Source: Acidaminococcus fermentans (GTDB lineage: Bacteria; Bacillota; Negativicutes; Acidaminococcales; Acidaminococcaceae). Taken from it: a DNA stretch of 64,000 nt. Under the pieces are notes generated by a model. The model was given only the letters and a program-made list of their open reading frames with translations. It did not search any database and had not been told where the DNA came from. Shown one piece after another: positions 8,149 to 16,548 of this stretch. Position numbers and translations under genes: made by a program. The stretch's first letter is position 1. Every line of letters begins with the position of its first letter. Where the stretch lies: the NCBI RefSeq assembly GCF_009696675.1, contig NZ_VULN01000008.1, positions 1 through 64,000 on the forward strand. Reading direction: 5' to 3'.

Positions 8149-8954
8149 TAATTCATATATATGGATTCATACACTTGCTGCGATTCTTTATCCATAACCT
8201 TTTTAAAGCTAGAATTTCCAGAAGCAATAAATTTATGTCTTTTGTAAAGTTCTTTAGGGAGATTAACTGTATAATCAGTATCTCCGCGTTTTCCATCGAA
8301 TGAAAGCATATACTTTATTCCCCGGCTGTTTAATTTCTCTAAAAAAATCACGAATTCGTCAAAATCAATAGATTTCGTCCCATAATACCGTCCTACAGTA
8401 TGGAAATATGGCGGATCTAAATAAATAAAATCACCTGCGGTTGCACTTGCTGTAGTCGTTACATAATCGTTTGCTAGGAATAGCGTTCCTTTTATACGCT
8501 TTGACCAGTCCATAATAATTTTTTCCAGACTTTCAGGTTTAATACCTTTTCTCGTGTGATGCAATGAGTTATTAAACTCACCTTTGGCGTTAAATCGTAT
8601 AAGGCCATTGACACATGTTCGCGATAAAAACATCAAATCTTCTGGCGAATGGGTCCGGTTAAAATCATCACGAATAGAATAATACGCCTCATATCCTTCG
8701 CTCTGTAATCTATTCCAGCGCAATGTATATGCTTCAGCTAACTCTTCTGGTCTATCTTTTATTTCATTCCAAAGAGCAATCAGTGGTTCGCAAATATCGC
8801 CACAGATAGCCTTTTGTGGATGAATTGCATATAAAATTGAACCACCACCAACAAAAGGTTCGAAATAAGTATTAAATTGAGCGGGGATATTTTTTAAAAT
8901 CTCATCTGCCTGTGATCTCTTACTCCCACTCCATTTTATTACTGGTTTTATCAT
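8145..8954 (-). CDS. DNA adenine methyltransferase, D12 (Dam/DpnM) class
   Basis: A 269-residue N6-adenine methyltransferase using S-adenosylmethionine. The order of motifs is that of the alpha (D12) class: KWSGSKR near the N terminus, FEPFVGGGSI (31-40) for cofactor binding and DPPY at 180-183 for catalysis. Its start overlaps the stop of the upstream methyltransferase gene by four bases (ATGA), so both are made together. A D12 plus a second N6 enzyme is the arrangement of DpnII/MboI-type systems, which methylate GATC; the target here is not shown. Confidence 0.9.
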   Translation of the reverse strand: MIKPVIKWSGSKRSQADEILKNIPAQFNTYFEPFVGGGSILYAIHPQKAICGDICEPLIALWNEIKDRPEELAEAYTLRWNRLQSEGYEAYYSIRDDFNRTHSPEDLMFLSRTCVNGLIRFNAKGEFNNSLHHTRKGIKPESLEKIIMDWSKRIKGTLFLANDYVTTTASATAGDFIYLDPPYFHTVGRYYGTKSIDFDEFVIFLEKLNSRGIKYMLSFDGKRGDTDYTVNLPKELYKRHKFIASGNSSFKKVMDKESQQVYESIYMNY

Positions 8955-9910
8955 TTGATTTCATCTTTCTTTTCAATATTTATTTCCATATCAAATATGG
9001 ATAATTGGTCATCATCAGTCTTTTTATTATTATTTTTTCTGCTTTCTTTCTTTTTAGATGCTGCTTCTTCAGTCATCTCATTTGGATTATCAATTTTTTC
9101 TTCATTAAATTCAATATCAGCATTTTTTAACCGTTCTTCTGCTATATTAATATATTGCTTATCTATTTCAAATCCAAGATAATGTCTTTGACATTCTTTT
9201 GCAGCTACACACTCACTTCCTGCTCCTGCAAACGGAGTCATCATTATGTCCCCCACCTTTGATGACAATCGAATCATTCTTTTTATTATCTTGATAGGCT
9301 TTTGTGTAGGATGCTTTCCATATGCTAACTCTTTTCGAGCTTTGTTATTAGAAATATCCCAAACAGTACGCATCTGCTTTCCTGAACTTTTTAATTCATC
9401 TTTGCTAAAATCTCCATTTTTCGAGTAATTGTAGTTGAAATAATATTCCCTTTTCTTTGCGCCTTTATTACACCACAGGATAGTTTCGTGACTTGCTGTT
9501 AATCTGCGACCAGAAAGATTAGGAAAAGCATTTTTTTTATACCAAATAACTTCATTGATGATTTCGATTTTCAATAATTGGCAAACAACATTAATGATTC
9601 CTATGTTGTGATAAGTTCCAAAAATCCACATAGATCCTGTTGGCTTTAAAATTCTTTTCGCTTCTGTAAGCCATGCCTTAGTAAATTCAAAATAGGTTTC
9701 TAAAGTATAGTCATCCCACGACTGCATGACTTTATTCCAATTTCCACCCATACCGTCAAGTTTTACACTATTATCCCATTTCCAAGTCCCACCTTTTGAA
9801 AGATTATATGGAGGATCTGCTATTATCAAACCTACACTATCATTTGGAAGTTTTTTCATACCTTCCACGCAATCTATATCATAAATTTTATCAATATCTA
9901 ATATATTCAT
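8951..9910 (-). CDS. DNA N6/N4 methyltransferase, DpnA-like class
   Basis: 319 residues. DPPY lies at 32-35, ahead of the cofactor motif (MTPFAGAGSECVAA, about 225-238), which is the beta-class order. The C-terminal 45 residues are charged and lysine-rich and look like an added tail. The gene is second in a leftward operon with the HARE-HTH gene upstream and the D12 methylase downstream. It probably protects the same site as the D12 enzyme, on the other strand or on single-stranded DNA as DpnA does; that role is inferred. Confidence 0.88.
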   Translation of the reverse strand: MNILDIDKIYDIDCVEGMKKLPNDSVGLIIADPPYNLSKGGTWKWDNSVKLDGMGGNWNKVMQSWDDYTLETYFEFTKAWLTEAKRILKPTGSMWIFGTYHNIGIINVVCQLLKIEIINEVIWYKKNAFPNLSGRRLTASHETILWCNKGAKKREYYFNYNYSKNGDFSKDELKSSGKQMRTVWDISNNKARKELAYGKHPTQKPIKIIKRMIRLSSKVGDIMMTPFAGAGSECVAAKECQRHYLGFEIDKQYINIAEERLKNADIEFNEEKIDNPNEMTEEAASKKKESRKNNNKKTDDDQLSIFDMEINIEKKDEIK

Positions 9911-9919
9911 TTTTTCCTC

Positions 9920-10168
9920 TTAATCATTAAGATAGTATTTTGCTGGTTTTTTTGATGTTTGCTTAAAACGAACATGACTTGCGCTAGCAATATGTCTTCT
10001 AATGCTCGCATTTAATGTGTTTTCAGGTGTCTTACCCACAGAAATCAATTTTTTATCAAGTCTCATTTTTAACGCGTATTCCCAAATCTCCGGAATCGTC
10101 ATTTCACATTTTTCTTCTCGTAACACTTCTTCAATAAGATCAAGATAAGTATATCCCTTATGCGACAT
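9920..10168 (-). CDS. HARE-HTH winged-helix protein
   Basis: 82 residues matching the HARE-HTH pattern: YLDLIEEVL, then MTIPEIWEYALKMRLD and a helix with NTLNASIRRHI. This domain is known from restriction and chromatin proteins and has been proposed to read modified DNA. Start ATG 10168 has AAAGGAGA upstream; a longer frame beginning at 10213 has none. It heads the operon of the two methyltransferases, so it may regulate them or supply DNA recognition to the system. A stand-alone HARE-HTH protein is small for the family. Confidence 0.75.
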   Translation of the reverse strand: MSHKGYTYLDLIEEVLREEKCEMTIPEIWEYALKMRLDKKLISVGKTPENTLNASIRRHIASASHVRFKQTSKKPAKYYLND

Positions 10169-10342
10169 TATATTCTCCTTTGCATTCAACAGTGTGATGG
10201 TTGCTGAATACATAATGATTATGGAACATCATTGCATTCAATCGTATTCCTATTATACAAAAAACTCAGTAGCAAGGCAAGAAAACAAAAGAATTATTTA
10301 AACAAGAGCAAAAAATAGTATTTTAGGCTTTACATGGCAATG

Positions 10343-10385
10343 AAAGCCGGTATGGAACATCTCCCTGATGTCCCATACCGGCTTT
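10343..10385. terminator. Terminator at the end of the phage late operon
   Basis: A 13-bp stem (10343-10355 with 10373-10385) continues inward through five more pairs (ACATC/GATGT) after one mismatch. The flanking T-runs are short. It ends the leftward lysis/tail transcript and separates it from the AT-rich R-M island. The 174 bases between the HARE-HTH start and this stem are AT-rich, with no gene seen. Confidence 0.75.
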
Positions 10386-10387
10386 TC

Positions 10388-10660
10388 TCATGCAATCTTC
10401 TGTTTAATATCAGCTACGATGGATTTGACTGCCTGCTGCAGCAAAACGATATACAACCTGTTACGGATTTTGACCCACCAGCTCGTTGTGGTCTGGATTT
10501 CAGTTTCCAGCGGGTCGGTGAGGTTCTTCATCTGCGCTTCGACGAGCTGCTGCAGGTCATCAAGGTCGATGGCTTTGATGGCAGCTTCCGCTTCTTCCCT
10601 GGCAAAGGATACAACGGTTTCAGCTACGGCTTTCTTGATTTCTTCCCGGTTCATGATCAT
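10388..10660 (-). CDS. Small phage protein, last gene of the late operon
   Basis: A 90-residue helical protein with no recognised domain. It has an acidic and alanine-rich first half and a C-terminal segment (NRLYIVLLQQAVKSIVADI) that could be amphipathic or membrane-associated. It follows the amidase with an ATGA overlap; a second ATG six bases on is better spaced from GGAGGG. Position suggests a lysis accessory role, but nothing in the sequence proves it. Confidence 0.7.
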   Translation of the reverse strand: MIMNREEIKKAVAETVVSFAREEAEAAIKAIDLDDLQQLVEAQMKNLTDPLETEIQTTTSWWVKIRNRLYIVLLQQAVKSIVADIKQKIA

Positions 10661-11214
10661 TTCCCTCCATAAATCAAAAGTTCATAATCGGTAATACCAC
10701 GAGCTACGGCTCTGGCTATGGCGTCTTGGGAGTTTGCCAGGATTTCTTCATCGTCTGGATTGGTGATGAAAGCCAGTTCGACGAGGACAGCGGGCATGTC
10801 GGTATTGGTCAGAACGTAGAGTCCGTTGACGCCAGGGGTGGCAATCTTTACGCCACGGTCGGTCGTATCCAGAGCATCGACGAGCTGCTTCCGGATGCAG
10901 TTGGCCAGCGTGCTGCCGCGATAACTGCCCGCACAGGCCCAAGTCTCAGTGCCATTTGCCTGCTCTGCTTCAGCAGCATTACAGTGGATGGAAACGAAGA
11001 TATCGGCATCACTGCCATTCGCTGCTTCGCAGATATCGTACAGGCTGTCAGACTGGAGCAGCTCTGTTTCAACACCAGCAGCATTCAGATAACTTGCCGC
11101 AGATTGACCGACCGCCAGGGCGACGTCGCACTCGCGCAGCCCCGTTTCTTCATTTACGGCACCGGGATCAGGATTGCCATTCGGCGCATGGCCGGGATTC
11201 AGGAATACTTTCAT
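10657..11214 (-). CDS. N-acetylmuramoyl-L-alanine amidase (endolysin)
   Basis: A 185-residue zinc amidase of the Amidase_3 family that cleaves the bond between muramic acid and the stem peptide. Zinc ligands are visible as H9 (NPGH), the Glu in GLREC and the His in VSIHCN; the catalytic Glu is in VLVELAFITN. There is no separate cell-wall-binding domain and no signal peptide, so release depends on the adjacent holin. ATGA overlaps link it to the holin gene upstream and the small gene downstream. Confidence 0.93.
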   Translation of the reverse strand: MKVFLNPGHAPNGNPDPGAVNEETGLRECDVALAVGQSAASYLNAAGVETELLQSDSLYDICEAANGSDADIFVSIHCNAAEAEQANGTETWACAGSYRGSTLANCIRKQLVDALDTTDRGVKIATPGVNGLYVLTNTDMPAVLVELAFITNPDDEEILANSQDAIARAVARGITDYELLIYGGK

Positions 11215-11393
11215 TGTTTTTCTTCTCCTTTCTGGTTGACGGCGGACTTGACCGTGCCGCCAATGTAGCCGAGCAAGCCGGATGCGATGGACATGGCCAG
11301 CTCGTTGAGGTTATAAAAAATGGCCATGATCAGGGCTGTGACCAGCCCGATGATGACCAAACAATCAGGAATATTGATTTTATCGATAAGCAA
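11211..11393 (-). CDS. Holin-like small membrane protein
   Basis: 60 residues with one clear membrane segment (about 9-27) and a second weakly hydrophobic glycine-rich segment (about 32-50), then a charged tail (NQKGEEKQ). Size, topology and the ATGA overlap with the endolysin gene fit a phage holin that lets the amidase reach the wall. The family is not identified by motif. Confidence 0.75.
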   Translation of the reverse strand: MLIDKINIPDCLVIIGLVTALIMAIFYNLNELAMSIASGLLGYIGGTVKSAVNQKGEEKQ

Positions 11394-11397
11394 AAAC

Positions 11398-12570
11398 TCA
11401 CGCTCCCTTCGGGGTGACGCTTACAGCACCGTCTTTACGGACGATATCGAAATCTTCCATCGGCAGGATGCGGTCAGCTACAGACTTCCAATGGCTGTCT
11501 GCCTTATAGGCTTCCAATGCCGCCTTAGGTACAAGGACTTTCGTCTGAGATGGAATACCACGGTCACTATCTGTTCCACCCTCGACAACGAAATCAACGT
11601 TCACATTATCCAAGATGAGATATTCCAATGCGGTACAGGTAGAAAAGGTATGGTACGTATTGATAGTCGCATTGCCGACATTCCTCAGTGTATCGAAGTA
11701 GACACATTTGAGGCTCTTGCAGTATGCAAACAAGCTGTAGATGCCTTCAATGTCCCCAAAGCCGCTCATATCCGCTGATTCCAGATTGCTGTTGCCCAGG
11801 AACAGCGAGCCCAGGCTTGTGATGAGGCTTTTAGAGATACCGCTCAAATCGACATATTTTTCATCAAAACCTGTTCCCACATTATTACTTTTGGATGGGC
11901 AGAACAGGTTAAGAAGTGTATACGAATTGCGGGTAACATCCATGACGTAAATTTTGCTGTTGGCTTCGATCTGTCTCTTTGAAGTCAGTTCTACCGTCAG
12001 GCCCTGATCCTGATAGAGCTTGTTTTGCCCTAAGTAAACAGTAGTATATCCTTCCGGGACCGTGATGTCGGTCGGGATTTGAATTGCTTCCGAAGCCGTA
12101 ATGGTAACGTCACCGCAAATCAATCCATCTTCGAGCTTTCCTGACACCACAGCCTTACCGCCGATCCACCCCGCGTCGGGTGTTATCTTTGTCTTGAAAG
12201 CATACGAAATACCAAGAGTGGCTTCAGATTCCAGATTTAGTGTTTCGTTTCCGGATTTTGCAAGGGTATTTATCGTTCCCGCCACTTGCGGGGTAAAAGA
12301 AGCAGAAATGGTCTGGTGCGGCACCTGCTGGATGGTCACCTTATAAGGTGTGGCAGTAACAGTGCTGGTGCTACCGCCGCTTCCCGTATTCGTCCCTGCC
12401 GTATAATTGCCGTCTGCATCATAGAAAGTCTTGCCTTTGGCCACATCAGCCGCTTTTGCCGTCGTATCAGATACTTCACAGAAACGAGCCTTGCCGCCAC
12501 TCTTTAGCGGAATCAGGACGGCCGGCACTTCACTGTAACTGGCACCGGCAATCTTCACATCTACTTTCAT
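11398..12570 (-). CDS. Tail-fibre protein with leucine-rich (BspA-like) C terminus
   Basis: 390 residues. The N-terminal 60 residues are a phage fibre module also found in the next gene (xVKIxxxxYxEVPxVxIPL ... TTAKAADVAKGKTFYDADG). The middle is beta-rich. Residues about 210-350 carry BspA-type leucine-rich repeats (SLFAYCKSLKCVYF, TFSTCTALEYLIL), which commonly bind host surface molecules. Last fibre gene of the operon; probably a receptor-binding tip, which is inference from position and repeats. Confidence 0.75.
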   Translation of the reverse strand: MKVDVKIAGASYSEVPAVLIPLKSGGKARFCEVSDTTAKAADVAKGKTFYDADGNYTAGTNTGSGGSTSTVTATPYKVTIQQVPHQTISASFTPQVAGTINTLAKSGNETLNLESEATLGISYAFKTKITPDAGWIGGKAVVSGKLEDGLICGDVTITASEAIQIPTDITVPEGYTTVYLGQNKLYQDQGLTVELTSKRQIEANSKIYVMDVTRNSYTLLNLFCPSKSNNVGTGFDEKYVDLSGISKSLITSLGSLFLGNSNLESADMSGFGDIEGIYSLFAYCKSLKCVYFDTLRNVGNATINTYHTFSTCTALEYLILDNVNVDFVVEGGTDSDRGIPSQTKVLVPKAALEAYKADSHWKSVADRILPMEDFDIVRKDGAVSVTPKGA

Positions 12571-12582
12571 ATCTCTTCCTCC

Positions 12583-13089
12583 CTACACGACCGTCAGTAC
12601 TTTCGTCAGGCTGTCCTGGGAAACGGAAACGGTCGTCAGGCTGCCTGTCACCTTGGTGCCGTTGATATAGGCCGTCTTACCGCTGACAATCGTCCCCGCA
12701 GCCGCAGTGGCATCACTGGTATCGACCACGCTGGACTTGCCGCTGATGCCAAGGACCGTCACCCCGGACTTGATGTTGCCGCTGACGAGTTTGGCCTGTT
12801 CCTCTTTGCTAATACGCACGGAGCCGCTGCCATTATGGAAGCCGGCCGGGATGGTATAGGCACCATCGGCTTTCGCGATGCTGCCGCTGACGGCACCGTT
12901 ATTACTCATTGTCCCGGTAACAGCCCCATTTCCAAGAAAGGCCGACTTTCCGATCAGGATATCGCCGGAAGAGGCAGTAGCACCGGAGGTATCATAAAAG
13001 ACAGCAGTACCTTCTCCTTCTGCCAAAGGAATTGAAACCTGCGGCACTTCTGCATAGATAACGGAATTGATTTTTACGTTCTTCGCCAT
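12583..13089 (-). CDS. Tail-fibre module protein
   Basis: 168 residues built of repeated fibre modules. The start matches the following gene (VKINSVIYAEVPQVSIPL). Two copies of a DTSxATAxxGxxxxGKxA unit occur, near residues 33 and 125. Between them is a YTIPAGFHNGSGSV / NIKSGVTVLGISGK unit common in Firmicutes phage tails. No enzymatic domain. It likely forms a rigid part of the fibre or a chaperone-like partner of the leucine-rich fibre encoded next. Confidence 0.75.
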   Translation of the reverse strand: MAKNVKINSVIYAEVPQVSIPLAEGEGTAVFYDTSGATASSGDILIGKSAFLGNGAVTGTMSNNGAVSGSIAKADGAYTIPAGFHNGSGSVRISKEEQAKLVSGNIKSGVTVLGISGKSSVVDTSDATAAAGTIVSGKTAYINGTKVTGSLTTVSVSQDSLTKVLTVV

Positions 13090-13102
13090 GTTGATTGCTC
13101 CT

Positions 13103-13315
13103 TTACTCGACTTTTAACTCATAACCGTTGAAACTGATTCTGCCATAATTCGACGGAATGGCAGCCACCGTCACCTTCGAAAGAGCCGCATACCCGACAT
13201 CTGCTGTGATGACCTGTTCCTGAGCTTCTGGGGTGACACATTTTTCCTGAAAGGCAGAAGAGGGTGTCTGCGGCATAGAAAGGATGCCGACCAGGGTATT
13301 CCGTTCATGTGCCAT
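13103..13315 (-). CDS. Small tail/baseplate accessory protein
   Basis: 70 residues. The C-terminal 45 residues (TPEAQEQVITADVGYAALSKVTV...YGRISF) are a unit that recurs as a module in larger phage tail proteins of Firmicutes. Here it stands alone. It overlaps the preceding gene by 11 bases. Structural, function not known. Confidence 0.7.
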   Translation of the reverse strand: MAHERNTLVGILSMPQTPSSAFQEKCVTPEAQEQVITADVGYAALSKVTVAAIPSNYGRISFNGYELKVE

Positions 13316-13670
13316 GCCCCATCACGCTCCTTTCCAGGAAAAAGTCTCTGGCCGGGATAAAGGTATCGGTATAACCGTTCTTCCGCATAAGTTTCATCTC
13401 ATAGACGTAACGGCCACAGGCCAGCAGCTGTGTATCTTCCGGCAAAAACTGCAGTACGCAGCGTTCTTGCTCCTGCCGGATGCCTTGTCCCAGTGTTTTT
13501 GTGAGAACGGGTTCCTTATCCGTAATGAAGCGTTTCAACGTAAATGTCAACCGGTCGCCATCGTCCAGGATAAAGACGCTGCCCGTCACCCGGTCCCGGA
13601 TGGTCAGGTCGAATTCTGCCGAATCGCCCCTCGTCAGGTGGATCCGGTTCTTTACTACAAAAAAGCTCAT
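13305..13670 (-). CDS. Baseplate/fibre N-terminal (BppU-like) protein
   Basis: 121 residues from ATG 13670 (a GTG nine bases earlier overlaps the previous stop and is also possible). It begins with a beta-sandwich pattern seen in upper-baseplate proteins (RIHLTRGDSAEFDLTI, then DRLTFTLKR, YEMKL). Such domains attach fibres to the baseplate. Here the domain is a separate small protein. Part of the leftward fibre operon. Confidence 0.65.
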   Translation of the reverse strand: MSFFVVKNRIHLTRGDSAEFDLTIRDRVTGSVFILDDGDRLTFTLKRFITDKEPVLTKTLGQGIRQEQERCVLQFLPEDTQLLACGRYVYEMKLMRKNGYTDTFIPARDFFLERSVMGHGT

Positions 13671-13675
13671 CCTCC

Positions 13676-13939
13676 TCACCCCTGTTCATGCTGGCGCTGC
13701 TCCATCACATCCAGACGGTGATGGGCATGTTCTGCCGATTCTTCCACACGGGACAGCCGCTCGGCCATCTTCTGCCGCTTCGCTTCCGTATCCGTCAGCT
13801 GTCGGCGCAGTTCAACGATGCAGTCCCGAAGGCCCCGCACCGATTCATTGAGCGGCTTGATGACGCTGAAATTGAAGATGATGCCACAGAGCATCAGGAC
13901 GGAAACCAGGGAGCCTGCTACCTGCATCCATTCCATCAT
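13676..13939 (-). CDS. Membrane-anchored coiled-coil protein
   Basis: 87 residues from ATG 13939 (AGGAGG eight bases upstream). One N-terminal membrane segment (about 6-26) is followed by a long charged coiled coil (residues about 35-80, ELRRQLTDTEAKRQ). It resembles XhlA-type lysis helpers of PBSX-like phages in size and layout but has the membrane segment at the other end. Lysis or tail-assembly accessory; unproven. Confidence 0.65.
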   Translation of the reverse strand: MMEWMQVAGSLVSVLMLCGIIFNFSVIKPLNESVRGLRDCIVELRRQLTDTEAKRQKMAERLSRVEESAEHAHHRLDVMEQRQHEQG

Positions 13940-13951
13940 GATTCTCACCTC

Positions 13952-14935
13952 CTAACCTGTTCGCTGGAACATGTAGACCACCAGCGATGGCTGCATGTTG
14001 TTGTGAGCCTGGCCCCCGCCTGTCCGGGAAAGGCTGTGGGAATGATTGCCGTCCCAGGAGGTATGGCCATCCACCTGGTTGCCATGCCAGCAGCCGTCCC
14101 CATAGCCGACAGCGACGGGAGCATCGTTGCCTTCACAGGCATCCCACTGAAAATTACGGGGCAAGGCACCACAGGACCAGTGGTTATGGCCACCGGCATT
14201 CCCTACACTGTGATCATGGGGCGGTGCTTCCTGGAGGCTAAGAGTGTGCTTCTCTTCACCCAGCTTATCGCCGGCTTTATACATGGTCCCGCTGTCAGCA
14301 GCCCCCGCACCAATCAGGCAGCGGCCCATGGCAAACGCCACCCAGGTGGTTCCCGGCCAGTACGTTGCCGGATTCCTGCCGTCTACGGAAATATAGACAG
14401 AGCCTGTTGGGAAGGGGCAGGCCTGGATTTTGGCCACGGCTTCTTCATCCATATCAGCATAAGTGACCTTGCCCCATGCACCGTTGCTGTGCAGGACGGT
14501 GTTCATCCTGCCTGCTGCTGGTGCTGGCACGACACCACTCTGGCCAGCTGTCTTTTCGCCGCAGCCCGTAAAATCAGGTAAGGTAATATCCCGGGTGCCG
14601 TCAAAGAGGATCCGGTGAATCCTGCGTCCTGTCTGCAGCTTCGTCGCAGTAGCGGCATTGCCGCTGATGCCATTGGCATGAGCCTTGGTATCGGTCAGGT
14701 GCGCATTGATGTCCGCCGCCGTCGCCGAGATGCGTTCATAAAGCCGCGCATCATTACTGACGAGCTGCGAGACCGTCCGATTCTGTTGGTTAAAGACAAC
14801 TGGATCTTCGGCTAGATACTGTGGAAAGCACACATCGTAATCAAGACTGTTTTCCACGGCTTCGCTTGGCCGCACTTCCTGCCCGGCACGGTCCGGGAAG
14901 TCAGCGGACCATTTCTCTTTACTGTATTCATCCAT
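13952..14935 (-). CDS. Tail fibre with collar domain
   Basis: 327 residues. The N-terminal part attaches to the baseplate; the middle has ISGNAATATKLQTGRRI, typical of fibre shafts. The C-terminal 130 residues form a collar-like domain with many His, Gly and Trp residues (GGHNHWSCG, DGNHSHS), suggestive of metal-binding fibre tips. The last residues (VVYMFQRTG) resemble fibre ends. It overlaps the preceding baseplate gene by eight bases. Confidence 0.85.
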   Translation of the reverse strand: MDEYSKEKWSADFPDRAGQEVRPSEAVENSLDYDVCFPQYLAEDPVVFNQQNRTVSQLVSNDARLYERISATAADINAHLTDTKAHANGISGNAATATKLQTGRRIHRILFDGTRDITLPDFTGCGEKTAGQSGVVPAPAAGRMNTVLHSNGAWGKVTYADMDEEAVAKIQACPFPTGSVYISVDGRNPATYWPGTTWVAFAMGRCLIGAGAADSGTMYKAGDKLGEEKHTLSLQEAPPHDHSVGNAGGHNHWSCGALPRNFQWDACEGNDAPVAVGYGDGCWHGNQVDGHTSWDGNHSHSLSRTGGGQAHNNMQPSLVVYMFQRTG

Positions 14936-15494
14936 TTGTCGTCACTCCTTCCCTGGATACGACGGTCGCCGTCGAGAAGGTGGCTTCCCCGTTCCAGTAA
15001 ATCTTGCCATTCCAGGAATAGCCAAGATAAATGGCATAACCCAGATGGGCCGGTTTATAGATATTGAGCTGCGTGATGAGTTTCTGTAAGGTCGCCGTAT
15101 CTTTATCGTTCATGATGCAGTAGACCTTAAAGTAATATTCTTCATTGACTTCCTCGATGTGACCCACACTGTAGAGGTTGACGATGGATTCCATAAAAGC
15201 CTTCGTCGACACATCTGTGTGCTGTAGCTTGAAGAGGATGCGCTGGCGGCGGAATTCATCGGTTTCACCATCGCTTGCCCGGATGCCGAGGAACGATTCA
15301 AAGAGCGGCAACGCCCAGGTGGCCGTACTGACGAAGAAGTTATCCGCCAGGTCCTGCAAGGTTACACGGATGCGGTCATGCTCCTTGTTGCAGGTTTCTG
15401 CCGCGCGGCGAAACATCGGGTCCCGGGATAAGAAATGCGGCAAATACTTCAGGATATCCATCCGGCTCTGCCGCATCCAGTCATTGGCTGACAA
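14928..15494 (-). CDS. Baseplate wedge protein, DUF2313/YmfQ family
   Basis: 188 residues, resembling XkdT-adjacent proteins of PBSX and gpI-type proteins of P2. Pattern: LKYLPHFLSRDPMFRRA near the start, SFLGIRASDGETDEFRRQRI in the middle. It links the J-like wedge to the fibres. The start is taken as TTG 15494, which overlaps the end of the J-like gene and has AGGTGG upstream; the first ATG (15476) has no ribosome binding site. Confidence 0.85.
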   Translation of the reverse strand: MSANDWMRQSRMDILKYLPHFLSRDPMFRRAAETCNKEHDRIRVTLQDLADNFFVSTATWALPLFESFLGIRASDGETDEFRRQRILFKLQHTDVSTKAFMESIVNLYSVGHIEEVNEEYYFKVYCIMNDKDTATLQKLITQLNIYKPAHLGYAIYLGYSWNGKIYWNGEATFSTATVVSREGVTTNG

Positions 15495-16548
15495 GGTTCA
15501 GCACCACCTTTCCCGCAACTGGAATCTGCTCGTTTGTCAGTTCCACGTTGGCCGCTTTCCCGTTGAGCTTCAATTCCTTATAGTCCGTAATGCCGCTGAT
15601 GGAAAGAAGGAGCTTTCCCATCTGGGCCAGACTGACATAAGAAAGCGTGAAACCTGTCTGTTTGAGATAAGTCATCATGGCGGCCTTCACGGCATCCGGA
15701 TTGGCCGTACCATAGACATCTGCCGTAAGGTCAATGGAAAGTGGCGCCGGCGAAACGACAGTCACGGTTGCCCCAATGGGCCGCTGGCTTTCAATGTAGT
15801 CGTAGACTTCTTGGATTAATTCTTGGGAAGCCGACTCATTTTCTGCCGTGACGATGATTACCTTCACCGTACCATTGCCTTGCCAGAGCGGGATGACCTT
15901 GCAATTCCCGACGCCATCGACAGACATGGCCCAGTCACGGTAGTGATTGGCATTGCCCGAGGTGATGGGCTGGCGCACCCGGAAAAGCAGCCGGGCGAGG
16001 AGTGCCGCATCCGTTTCTTCATCCGCCCCATCGGTACATTTCTTATGGTTGATGACTGACGCTACATTGGGGATGGAATACGGAATTTCAGTAATCGTCC
16101 CTTCTGCCACATTGCCCACCGTGCCGGCATCGGCCGCTTCCACAGGAATGGTGATTTCTGTGGTATCCGCAGGGATCGTAGCGGACTCCAGAGTGTAAAA
16201 GCGCCGACCGTCCTTCGTCTGAAAGAGGCTGCTACGGATGATGTACGCACCGGCCATGCCCGTCACGGTCACTTCGCCTTTCGCCTTGACGGCCTTCTTG
16301 CGATCGACGCCAAACTCCGCTGCCCGCAAGGTCAGGTAATCACCCCAGGACGTTTCGGCAAAAGCCGCATCGCGCAGCATGGCCATCTCGGCATAGTTGC
16401 TTTCAAACTCTACGGCATTGGCGTCAATCAGGTCGCGGGCAAAGGTGCCTTCAATAGTACTCTGCTCTTTTTCTGCGATGGTGTGCAGGGTCTGTGCCAT
16501 ACGGCTTTCAATCACATCTTTTGTCTGTGCATCAAATAAATTACTCAT
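15481..16548 (-). CDS. Baseplate J-like protein
   Basis: 355 residues, the size of P2 gpJ/XkdT proteins that form the baseplate wedge. Typical features are a helical N terminus (SRMAQTLHTIAEKEQSTIEGTFARDLI) and a repeated beta core (GAYIIRSSLFQT, AEGTITEIPYSIPNVASV). A four-base ATGA overlap joins it to the DUF2634 gene. Confidence 0.92.
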   Translation of the reverse strand: MSNLFDAQTKDVIESRMAQTLHTIAEKEQSTIEGTFARDLIDANAVEFESNYAEMAMLRDAAFAETSWGDYLTLRAAEFGVDRKKAVKAKGEVTVTGMAGAYIIRSSLFQTKDGRRFYTLESATIPADTTEITIPVEAADAGTVGNVAEGTITEIPYSIPNVASVINHKKCTDGADEETDAALLARLLFRVRQPITSGNANHYRDWAMSVDGVGNCKVIPLWQGNGTVKVIIVTAENESASQELIQEVYDYIESQRPIGATVTVVSPAPLSIDLTADVYGTANPDAVKAAMMTYLKQTGFTLSYVSLAQMGKLLLSISGITDYKELKLNGKAANVELTNEQIPVAGKVVLNLVSQ

